A DNA stretch of 51,318 bases from an uncultured Bacteroidales bacterium. Lineage in GTDB: Bacteria; Bacteroidota; Bacteroidia; Bacteroidales; Marinilabiliaceae. The notes beneath the pieces were generated by a model, which did no database searches, had not been told where the DNA came from, and saw only the letters and a program-made list of their open reading frames with translations. The stretch is from the NCBI GenBank assembly GCA_934725785.1, contig CAKVCS010000001.1:1-51318 (forward strand), in the 5' to 3' direction. Of this stretch, positions 7,818 through 14,917 are shown piece after piece (position 1 is the first letter of the stretch; the number at the start of each line of letters is the position of its first letter). The translations under genes were made by a program, and so were the position numbers.

Positions 7818-9146
7818 ATGCCCCGAAGAAAAGATTTATCCCTGGCGCGCCGTCTCACGGATGCCGAGGTGGGCTATGTTTTCGCGCATCTCCGTCAGAT
7901 GGTCGACTGCGCCGCGCCCTTGGAGACCGTGGTCGACTGGCCGCGTACCGAGGGCCCGCTCCGCAAGGATCTTGTGGTCGAAGGAGTCCCCGTCTTGTTC
8001 TCCTCGTCCGACCGGGGAGCCGCGCCTTTCAGCGAGGCTGGCGGCAGGGTCGTCGTGGGTCACGATCTGGTCAAGAGCGCGTTCTTCCTCCTGTCCGCAT
8101 ATCAGGAGTGGGCGTCCGGCCAGTCCGACGAGTGGGGGCGGTATCCATACGAGGCCTCCATCCAGAGGGAGCTCGGAATAGAGCACGTGGCCGTCGTGAA
8201 CCATTACTTTACGTGGATGACTCAAGCCATAGTGAGACAGTGTGAGATAAAAGGTATAGAATATCGCATAAAATCGCCTCTCGGAGGCCCCTCCCTACAT
8301 TTGTCACATGACATAGACTCCGCCCATTACTTCACCTTGCGCAAGGCTCTTTTCCGCTGCGCGCAGGTATTCGGGCTTCGCAAGTGCGACACCAGCAGGA
8401 GTCGCCTGGCCCGTGCGGCCGCCATCTCTCTGCTTCGCGTGGCGGGGTTGCGCGGAGATCCCGACCCCTATTGGAGCTTCGACGCCATTCAAGACAATGA
8501 GGCTTTCGTTGGCTACAAGTCGGAGTGGTTCTTTCTGCCCGATGACGGCGGCCCTTTCCCGCCCGACTACGATTTATCCGCCGACGCCGATGTGCGCAAG
8601 GTCATGGATCAGCTCGCCGCTCGCGGCAACACGATAAGCCTTCACGCACCTATAAATTGCCGAACATCAGACGCATATGCCAAGTGGCTTAAAGTGTTGC
8701 AAGATGTTTGCCCCGGCCTCTCTCGCCATGTCCGTCAGCATTTTCTCGCCATCAGCGCCCCGTCCTCTTTCATAGCCATGGAAGATGCCGGCCTGACAGC
8801 CGATTTCTCTTTCGGATTCTCTCGCCACGAGGGCTTCAGGAACAGCTACTGCATGCCGTTCCATCCTTTCGACCATGACCGTCAGCGTATGCTCGACCTG
8901 GTCTGCGTCCCGCTTGCCATGATGGACGTGTCGTGCCTCACGCACCGCCGCATGTCCTATGACGGCATTTTCCTCGCCGTGGGCGAGATGCTCGACGAGG
9001 TGCGGCTTTTCGGCGGCGTTTTCAGCCTCCTGTGGCACAACTCCACTTTCGATGAGGTTTATCACCCGGGCGTGACCAAATTCTATGAGGAGCTTCATCT
9101 CCTCTTCTCGCAATATCAGCTCAGGCAGTTCTCCCTTCAGGAGTGA
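7818..9146 (+). CDS. Polysaccharide deacetylase-like (NodB-fold) protein
   Basis: This 442-residue protein has a SHDIDS motif (about residue 162) resembling the first NodB metal-binding motif (two aspartates), and later ISLHAPINC and LLWHNSTF segments resembling the remaining histidine motifs of carbohydrate esterase 4. The N-terminal 150 residues match the kind of extra domain seen in Bacteroidetes homologues annotated as DUF7033. No signal peptide is visible, so it probably acts in the cytoplasm on a nucleotide-linked or lipid-linked glycan. The start follows the promoter at 7727-7757. A glycosyltransferase gene follows 58 bp later on the same strand, which supports a role in surface glycan synthesis. 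Confidence 0.75.
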   Translation: MPRRKDLSLARRLTDAEVGYVFAHLRQMVDCAAPLETVVDWPRTEGPLRKDLVVEGVPVLFSSSDRGAAPFSEAGGRVVVGHDLVKSAFFLLSAYQEWASGQSDEWGRYPYEASIQRELGIEHVAVVNHYFTWMTQAIVRQCEIKGIEYRIKSPLGGPSLHLSHDIDSAHYFTLRKALFRCAQVFGLRKCDTSRSRLARAAAISLLRVAGLRGDPDPYWSFDAIQDNEAFVGYKSEWFFLPDDGGPFPPDYDLSADADVRKVMDQLAARGNTISLHAPINCRTSDAYAKWLKVLQDVCPGLSRHVRQHFLAISAPSSFIAMEDAGLTADFSFGFSRHEGFRNSYCMPFHPFDHDRQRMLDLVCVPLAMMDVSCLTHRRMSYDGIFLAVGEMLDEVRLFGGVFSLLWHNSTFDEVYHPGVTKFYEELHLLFSQYQLRQFSLQE

Positions 9147-9204
9147 AAGTAGAACCTGCGTAGCTTCGCTTTCGTAAAAAGAATCATATCATAACCAGCA
9201 GCCG

Positions 9205-10107
9205 ATGTCACCCATAGCCCTTTTCGTCTATAACCGTCCCGATCACACGCGCCGAACTCTACAGAGCCTCGCTGCCGCCGACGGGGCTGAGCGGTCAGAC
9301 CTTTACATATTCGCCGATGGCCCGAGGGACTCCGACTCTGTGCCAGCGGTGGATGCCGTTCGCGAGCTGTGCCGTGCCGCGTCGGGCTTCGCGAGCGTCT
9401 CCGTCACCGAGCGGGAGGACAACGTTGGTCTGGCAGCCAACATACTTGGTGGCGTCAGCGATGTTATATCCCGCCACGGCCGGGTCATTGTCATTGAGGA
9501 TGATGTCAACGTCTCCCCGTTCTTCCTCAAGTATATGAATGCCGCTCTCGAGTTCTACCGAGGCAGGGGGGTCTTCTCCATTGGCGGGTACACGCCGGAC
9601 ATTTCCATCCCCGCGGATTATCCATACTCCACGTTTGTCATGCACCGCAACTGCTCCTGGGGCTGGGCCACGTGGAAGAGCGAGTGGGACAAGGTTGACT
9701 GGCAGGCCGCCACGTTCGACTCTTTTATCCGCAGCCCGTCTTTGCGCCGTCGCTTCAATGAGCCGGGCGATGACATGACGCCCTTCCTGCTCAGGTGGAA
9801 GACGGGAGCCCGGGAGATGTGGGACATCGTCTTCTCCTATGCGGCATTCCGGGCCGGAGAGCCGCACGTGTACCCGCGCAAGAGCCTCGTAAGGAATGTA
9901 GGGAATGACGGCACAGGCACACACGTGGCGCCGACGACTAAATATGACGCACCGCTCGCGGCAAGCGTAGGCTTGAACAATTTCTGCCCGGGGGTGGCTA
10001 CTAATCCCGCAATCGTCAAGGAGTTCCACAGGTTTTACTCCACATCGGCTTTCCGCAGGGTGGTCAATGCGTTCAAGAGGTGGAGATATGTGCTGTCAGG
10101 CCATTGA
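9205..10107 (+). CDS. Glycosyltransferase (GT-A fold, GT2/GnT-I-like)
   Basis: The 300-residue protein starts with the GT-A nucleotide-binding segment (ALFVYNRPDHTRRTLQSLAA), and has NVGLAANILGG, and an EDD acidic triad in VIVIEDDVNVSPFF that would bind the metal and nucleotide sugar. A tryptophan-rich acceptor segment CSWGWATWKSEWDKVDW is typical of Bacteroidetes surface-glycan glycosyltransferases. No membrane segment is seen, so it is probably cytoplasmic or peripheral. It follows the NodB-like deacetylase gene and probably works on the same glycan. Donor and acceptor cannot be inferred. Confidence 0.85.
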   Translation: MSPIALFVYNRPDHTRRTLQSLAAADGAERSDLYIFADGPRDSDSVPAVDAVRELCRAASGFASVSVTEREDNVGLAANILGGVSDVISRHGRVIVIEDDVNVSPFFLKYMNAALEFYRGRGVFSIGGYTPDISIPADYPYSTFVMHRNCSWGWATWKSEWDKVDWQAATFDSFIRSPSLRRRFNEPGDDMTPFLLRWKTGAREMWDIVFSYAAFRAGEPHVYPRKSLVRNVGNDGTGTHVAPTTKYDAPLAASVGLNNFCPGVATNPAIVKEFHRFYSTSAFRRVVNAFKRWRYVLSGH

Positions 10108-10215
10108 CCTTACGCCAAGTCTCGTTTGAGGACTGCCGCCATTTGTCTTGCCTCGTCAGCCCGGGACCTGTCCGGAAGAGCGTTTTTTCTTGCCAGAGAG
10201 AGGCGGTGAGGGGTA

Positions 10216-11157
10216 TCACAGCCTCTCCACCTGCTCTGCGCTCAGCCCCGTACAAGCCGATATGGTCGCGGAGTCGATCCCCTTCTCTTTCATACCCTTT
10301 GCCACTCTCTCAATGCCGTCACGGATTCCCTGCTCTTTTCCGATTTCAATTCCCTGCTCTTTTCCGATTTCTTTTCCTATCTCAATCCCCTGCTCCTTAC
10401 CTATCTCCTTCCCAATCTCAATTCCCTGCTCCTTGGCGGTCTCCATCGAGTTCTTGATGTCCCTGTAGGCCTTGAGGCTGTCCTCGTAGGTCTTGAGCTC
10501 CGAGGGCGAGAACTGGGCTATCTCGGCCTTCTGGAACAGTTTGGTGAATACGCGGTCCCTGAGCGCCTTCGGCCTCCCCTCGATCCTGGCCATGTTCTTG
10601 AGCGCGTAGAGCCACTTGTCGCTCAGCGTCTCCAGCTCGTCGGCTCCCTTGTCGAACTTGCCAATCTCGATGTATTTGAATATCAGCTTGTCGTAGAAGG
10701 TCCTGTTCGTGGCCTTGTCCTGCAGCTCCACGTCGTGGCAGATTGCGCCGCTGTCGAACGCCTCGTCGTTGTACGCGAAGTTGAGCAGCGCGATGACGTA
10801 CACCTTGCTCAGCCTGAAGTCCCAGTCGGCCCCTTTCCTCGCCTGCTCGCGGATGGGGTATGTGGCGTAGTAGATGGACCTGTCCTTGAAGTACTTCTGG
10901 TACGCGTTCTGCATCTCGACGATGAACTTCTCGCCCCTCTCGTTTTGGCAGTAGACGTCGAAAATGGCCTTCCTCTCCATCAAGACGTCGCCCACGCTCT
11001 CGCCGTTGAGGTACATGACGTCCGTTACGACCTGCTCCCCCTCGAAGAGCGAGTTGAGGAAGTTGATGAGCAGGTCCTTGTTAGGCTTGGTCCCGAAGAT
11101 CCTCTTGAAGCCGAAGTCGGTCAGCAGGCTTATGTATTTCTCCTCCCGGTCTCGCAT
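10216..11157 (-). CDS. Rpn-family PD-(D/E)XK nuclease / putative transposase
   Basis: Rpn (PDDEXK_2) proteins are DNA endonucleases that promote RecA-independent recombination and are often called transposases, though many are solitary. The 313-residue product has LLTDFGFKRIFGTKPNKDLLINFLN, the family N-terminus, and the nuclease core FDVYCQNERGEKFIVEMQNAY, giving the D...ExQ catalytic pattern. The C-terminal third repeats the octad-like EQGIEIGKEIGK before a short basic end. The start at 11157 is set by a perfect -7 box at 11176-11183; the open frame to 11223 would run through the terminator hairpin of the preceding operon. No inverted repeats or target duplications were seen. Confidence 0.85.
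   Translation of the reverse strand: MRDREEKYISLLTDFGFKRIFGTKPNKDLLINFLNSLFEGEQVVTDVMYLNGESVGDVLMERKAIFDVYCQNERGEKFIVEMQNAYQKYFKDRSIYYATYPIREQARKGADWDFRLSKVYVIALLNFAYNDEAFDSGAICHDVELQDKATNRTFYDKLIFKYIEIGKFDKGADELETLSDKWLYALKNMARIEGRPKALRDRVFTKLFQKAEIAQFSPSELKTYEDSLKAYRDIKNSMETAKEQGIEIGKEIGKEQGIEIGKEIGKEQGIEIGKEQGIRDGIERVAKGMKEKGIDSATISACTGLSAEQVERL
10324..10437 (-). repeat. In-frame tandem repeat in the Rpn-like gene
   Basis: About three imperfect units of 36 nt (encoding EQGIEIGKEIGK) followed by shortened 24-nt forms. Units differ at silent positions, so this is an old or purified repeat. Such glycine/isoleucine/glutamate repeats are common at the C-terminus of this family and could change length by recombination without shifting the frame. 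Confidence 0.8.
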
Positions 11158-11175
11158 GTCATCTCTGTTTTTGCC

Positions 11176-11183
11176 CAAAAGTA
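11176..11183 (-). promoter_or_regulatory. -7 box of the Rpn-like gene
   Basis: Minus-strand TACTTTTG, a perfect TAnnTTTG, 19 bp before the ATG at 11157. No -33 box at the usual distance was found; the upstream side is occupied by the terminator hairpin of the preceding operon. Confidence 0.45.
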
Positions 11184-11188
11184 GGAAT

Positions 11189-11219
11189 AAAAAATGGCAA
11201 TGGCGCGATGCCATTGCCA
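11189..11219 (-). terminator. Rho-independent terminator of the VWA/tubulin-like/TerD operon
   Basis: Perfect 10-bp stem TGGCAATGGC / GCCATTGCCA (11195-11219) with a 5-nt loop, followed on the minus strand by TTTTTT. It lies 48 bp after the stop of the last operon gene (11268). Confidence 0.85.
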
Positions 11220-11267
11220 GCAATATGGGTTGTTGAATTTTATCGACACGAGTCTCAGCGCGCCTGC

Positions 11268-11846
11268 CTATTTGTTATCTCTTAGTATTTCATTCACAAT
11301 GCGCTGGACGCTCTCATACTTCTCTCCGAGCTGCCGTTTCCTGTCCGCTCCGTTGCCGTAGATGCCTTTTATCACGTCTTTTGCCGTGTCATGGTCGCTA
11401 CCGCCGTCGCGCTCTTGCTGCCGGACGATGTCCGGGGCGTCCACCTCTTCTGCTATGTGAGCCTCCTCGCCGCTTTGCTTTGCGGCGGGTGCGGCGCTCT
11501 CTGCCTCGGTCGGGCTGCTGCACCCCTCTGCCGCGGTGGCTGGCGCCGTTGGCGATTCTGGCGTTATTGTTGTCTGTTTCGCAGGTGTTTCTATATGCTT
11601 GGTTTCCTGCGGGTTCGCTGTCAACGCCGATTCTGCGGGCCCGCGTTCCGGCCATAGGGCGAATGCCGCCACGCCGACGGCTACGGCCACAGCAGCTGCG
11701 GCGCATACGACAATAGCCGTGGATGGCCGCCCCTTCCGTGGAGCGGCGTCGGCTCTTTCCTCTTTGCTGAAGTCGAAAGACATGCCGCCGTTCTTCTTCT
11801 CAAAGTCGTATTTGCCTACGCTTCCAGCCTCTTTTTTCTGAGTCAT
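11268..11846 (-). CDS. Single-pass membrane protein with TerD-like N-tail and Cpl-7-like C-terminal motif
   Basis: This 192-residue protein has three parts. Residues 1-40 are polar and contain YDFEKK (13-18) and SFDFSKEE (23-30), resembling the FNFGKE repeats at the N-terminus of the adjacent TerD protein. Residues 44-65 form one alanine/valine-rich membrane helix. A low-complexity Pro/Thr/Ala/Glu linker then leads to residues 154-188 (TAKDVIKGIYGNGADRKRQL, then YESVQRIVNEIL), which match the pattern I know for the Cpl-7 cell-wall-binding repeat (AxxVIxGxxGNGxxRxxxL...VQxxVNxLL). The likely topology is N-in, C-out, with the C-terminus touching peptidoglycan. The ATG at 11846 is 7 bp after the TerD stop. 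Last gene of the operon. The domain match is from memory and moderate. Confidence 0.75.
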   Translation of the reverse strand: MTQKKEAGSVGKYDFEKKNGGMSFDFSKEERADAAPRKGRPSTAIVVCAAAAVAVAVGVAAFALWPERGPAESALTANPQETKHIETPAKQTTITPESPTAPATAAEGCSSPTEAESAAPAAKQSGEEAHIAEEVDAPDIVRQQERDGGSDHDTAKDVIKGIYGNGADRKRQLGEKYESVQRIVNEILRDNK

Positions 11847-11853
11847 ATCCTTG

Positions 11854-12531
11854 CTATGCGTATATGTCGGCAAGAGTGGGCATGCCGCCGGTATAACCTG
11901 TCCCCATTGGCTCAAAGACCCATTCGCCCTCGTCGTTCAATATGATGCGGCCGGCCTCTATGGCCGTCTCGTCGGCGAATTTCTCACTCATGTTGAAGCG
12001 GCAGAGGCTCTCGCCGGTCTCCTCGTTTGTTATCGTTATGGCGGGCGACTCTACGGACTTGAATGTCTCAGTCTGGGCGTCGGGCTTGGCGTATATGGCG
12101 GCTCCGAACACGATGGCGCGAACCGACTCGCTCACCCTGTCAAGCACCACGTGCATGGTTTCGCAATTCTCATCGTCTGCGTCGTCGCCGGCCTCGTCTG
12201 GCGAGCCGATTACGGATGTGTCGGCCGAGACGGGCACCGTCATAGCCTTCCACGCTTTCTTGGTGCGGTGGGCCTGCAGGTTGAACGGCTCTATCTTGCC
12301 TTCTGTCACGTCATCCTCCGAGGATGGGCGCCAGCGGTTGTCCGAGTTGTAGTAGACAAAGTCCTCCCTGCGTGTCAATATGCCGTCTTCTCCCACCAGG
12401 AAGGCGCACACGTCAAGGTCTGCGTCGCCCTTCCACGTCAAGTCTACGCGTATCTTGTTCAGTCCCTCTTCTTTGCCGAAGTTGAATTTCTGCCCCTTTG
12501 CCAGTTCTTTGCCGAAGTTGAATGAGTTCAT
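11854..12531 (-). CDS. TerD-family protein
   Basis: TerD-domain proteins bind calcium and occur in tellurite-resistance/stress gene sets, where they are proposed to form membrane-associated signalling complexes. The 225-residue protein has the family N-terminus KGQKFNFGKEEGLNKIRVDL, the first metal-binding segment DLDVCAFLVGEDG with REDFVYYNS, and the C-terminal WVFEPMGTGYTGGMPTL. An acidic insert (DEAGDDADDENCE) sits where the second metal site is expected. The N-terminus repeats FNFGKE at residues 4-9 and 16-21, a motif partly echoed in the membrane protein encoded next. No TerB, TerC or TerZ gene is adjacent; instead it sits in an operon with a tubulin-like GTPase and a VWA protein. Confidence 0.92.
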   Translation of the reverse strand: MNSFNFGKELAKGQKFNFGKEEGLNKIRVDLTWKGDADLDVCAFLVGEDGILTRREDFVYYNSDNRWRPSSEDDVTEGKIEPFNLQAHRTKKAWKAMTVPVSADTSVIGSPDEAGDDADDENCETMHVVLDRVSESVRAIVFGAAIYAKPDAQTETFKSVESPAITITNEETGESLCRFNMSEKFADETAIEAGRIILNDEGEWVFEPMGTGYTGGMPTLADIYA

Positions 12532-12544
12532 GTGCTTATGTTTT

Positions 12545-14902
12545 TTAGTCGTTTATATATTTTTCTGCCACTTGGCGCAGGGGGACGTATTCTATGCCGT
12601 ATTCGGCAAAGAGGGTGACTATCTGCCTTATGGTCTGCTTTTGCGCCTCTGTCATGTCCCCATTGGCGCCTTTGGCTATTTCGTCTATGAGTCTTTTGCT
12701 CTTTATGAGCGTCACGCACTCGTCCGCCATGTGCGAGTTGCGCTCGACGGTCGCGAAGTAACGCTTGGCTTCGCCCAGGCGCATGTCGCGCAGCAGCTTA
12801 TACCCGTTGCCCAGCATCTGTGGGCCGCGCTTGGGCGCAGTCTCTTTTTCGGGGGCGGGGGAGGGCTCGCCCGCGGTCTCTCCGATTGCCTTGACCGGTT
12901 CTCCTGGGGCGCTCTCTTCCGTCGCTTGTGGTGTCTCCTGGTCGTCCGTGCCGATACCTGTCAGGGTTTTCACGTAGTCGGTCGCGAGGGGCATCACTTG
13001 CAGTGTACATATCTTGTCTTTTATGGCGTTTGTCTGCAACGCCTGGTATGACACCCCCATCTCGGGTAGGCCCGGTTGAGCGTGCTGGTTGCTGCTGGCG
13101 AATATCAGGACCTGCCTCTTGGTGAAAAGGCTCACGTCGTTGACGTACACATATGGCAGAGACTGGGCTTCCATGTGGCAATATAGCGCGCCAAGTGACG
13201 GGATGCTTATGAAGCCGTATGGTTTAGCCCAGTCGACCGTGGCGTAGCGGCCAGCCTCCGACGCCGAGACTGAGGCGAACGCCGTGGCGAGCGAGTTCTT
13301 CCCAAGGCTCAGCAGGCGGGCGTATTCCGCCTCTATGCGCTGGGCGTACTCTGTCATCTCCTTTTTGAAGTGGACTATGGCTTTACCCTTGTCCACTATG
13401 TTTGTCGCATCTCTGAACGAGGTGAGCTCTGATCGCTCCAGCTCCATGTCGAGCCGGACACTCTCCGCTTTCAGCTTGGCGACCTCGGCCTCTAACTTTT
13501 TATACCTCTCGCTTTTCTCGGTGAGGATTAGGATTTCCTCGTTAGCTTTCAGCGCGTTGTCGCATATGGCGATAATCTTGTCGCATGCCGCGCTTTGGGC
13601 TTTCAGGCTCTCTATCTTGACCCTCCTGTTAGCCCCGCTGCCAGTCAGCCATTCCCATATCCTTGTCCACAGTCGACGGTTGTCGGCCTCGTCTTGCAGG
13701 GCGCAGGCTTCGTCGTCATGCCTCTTTTTGCCTTCCGCGGCCTTCTTTTTCTCGTTTTCGACCCAAGTCCGGAACTCTTCGGACTTCACGCCCCGCACGA
13801 GCCTCGCGTAGTTGCGCTTGAGTGTCTCGAACGCCTCGGTCGTTTCCGCCTGTTGCCGCGAGGACCCGCCGTGTGCGGCGGCTTCAGCCTCTTGAGCCGC
13901 TTTGCGCACCATGTCGCGGGTCAGGAGCGTCTCGCCCAGGGGGCTCTCCTTGCCCATCAGCGGGCCTATATGTTCCTTTATTATGTGGTCAACCTTGGCC
14001 GCTACGTTCTCCTCTCCCGCGGGGCTGCTGTAGTCTGGCTTTTTGAGTCTCGCCGCGAGGCCTTCCATTCTCTTGCGCAGGCCGGTGGGGTTGTCCTCAA
14101 TGTCGAGCGGGTCGTCCGAGCCCATGGGGCACTCGCCGTTCAGGCGAACCTCCACGAGGGCGCGGCTCAACGCCAAGCTCTGCATGCGCTCCACGTCGGG
14201 GGCGAAGTACATGCACTCTGCGTGACCTATGGAGAAGACGTGCGAGCTGACGTTGGTCGGCAGCGCGGCGTTCACCACAAGCCCGCACGTGGCGGGGTCC
14301 GACGCGAGCAGCATGAAGTCCGCCAGCACGCGCGGCAGGCGGAAGTCGTGATGCTCCTCGCCCGTGAATGACGCTCCGCCTTTGATGTTGCGCGTCTCGA
14401 CATACAGGGTGTAGGGCGCCTCCGACTCCGACGTGCGCTCAAGTATGTGCGCCAAGGCCTCCTCGGCCATGACTGACGTCACGTTCGCCGGCCTCTTGGT
14501 GTCATATCCCAGCACGACATGCCACACGGTCAGAGCCCCGAATCCGTTCTTGGGGTCGTTGCGCAAGGCCATGAGCCGTCTGAACGCGCTCTGGTCGAAG
14601 TCGTTCTCGCCATACGGGTTGTCAAGGAAGAAGAGGTTCAGCTTGGCAGTGACTGTCGCTATGCCCGCCGCGCCCATGAACTGCGCTATGTGGTTGGCCA
14701 TCCCGCACCCCATGTCGTCGTCCGCCTCGGTGTCCGAGCCGGGTATGCTGAATTCATACCCCTCGCCCTCGTCGCGGATAAGGCCGTAGGAGACCAGCAT
14801 GTCCGCCGATGCTGTGCGCGGGACGCACTCCTCCGCTATCTGGCGCGCTATGCTGTCGGTCTCGCTCTTGCCGCTGACCACTATGAAATGTGTGCGAGAC
14901 AT
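12545..14902 (-). CDS. Large coiled-coil protein of the tubulin-like/TerD operon, unknown function
   Basis: A 785-residue protein that I do not recognise. Residues 1 to about 300 look globular, with hydrophobic strands and a glycine-rich segment (YVETRNIKGGASF). About 390-545 is charged and heptad-like (KKKAAEGKKRHDDE, KLEAEVAKLKAESVRLDMELE), interrupted by a tryptophan-rich LWTRIWEWLTGSG patch. A second globular part (about 550-645) precedes a Pro/Glu-rich linker (about 650-695) and a helical C-terminus. No signal peptide or convincing membrane helix, so it is probably cytoplasmic. It starts 15 bp after the tubulin-like gene and ends 13 bp before the TerD gene. The likely role is a structural or adaptor partner of the filament-forming GTPase, by context only. 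Confidence 0.7.
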   Translation of the reverse strand: MSRTHFIVVSGKSETDSIARQIAEECVPRTASADMLVSYGLIRDEGEGYEFSIPGSDTEADDDMGCGMANHIAQFMGAAGIATVTAKLNLFFLDNPYGENDFDQSAFRRLMALRNDPKNGFGALTVWHVVLGYDTKRPANVTSVMAEEALAHILERTSESEAPYTLYVETRNIKGGASFTGEEHHDFRLPRVLADFMLLASDPATCGLVVNAALPTNVSSHVFSIGHAECMYFAPDVERMQSLALSRALVEVRLNGECPMGSDDPLDIEDNPTGLRKRMEGLAARLKKPDYSSPAGEENVAAKVDHIIKEHIGPLMGKESPLGETLLTRDMVRKAAQEAEAAAHGGSSRQQAETTEAFETLKRNYARLVRGVKSEEFRTWVENEKKKAAEGKKRHDDEACALQDEADNRRLWTRIWEWLTGSGANRRVKIESLKAQSAACDKIIAICDNALKANEEILILTEKSERYKKLEAEVAKLKAESVRLDMELERSELTSFRDATNIVDKGKAIVHFKKEMTEYAQRIEAEYARLLSLGKNSLATAFASVSASEAGRYATVDWAKPYGFISIPSLGALYCHMEAQSLPYVYVNDVSLFTKRQVLIFASSNQHAQPGLPEMGVSYQALQTNAIKDKICTLQVMPLATDYVKTLTGIGTDDQETPQATEESAPGEPVKAIGETAGEPSPAPEKETAPKRGPQMLGNGYKLLRDMRLGEAKRYFATVERNSHMADECVTLIKSKRLIDEIAKGANGDMTEAQKQTIRQIVTLFAEYGIEYVPLRQVAEKYIND

Positions 14903-14917
14903 GTGTCCTCTGTCGTT

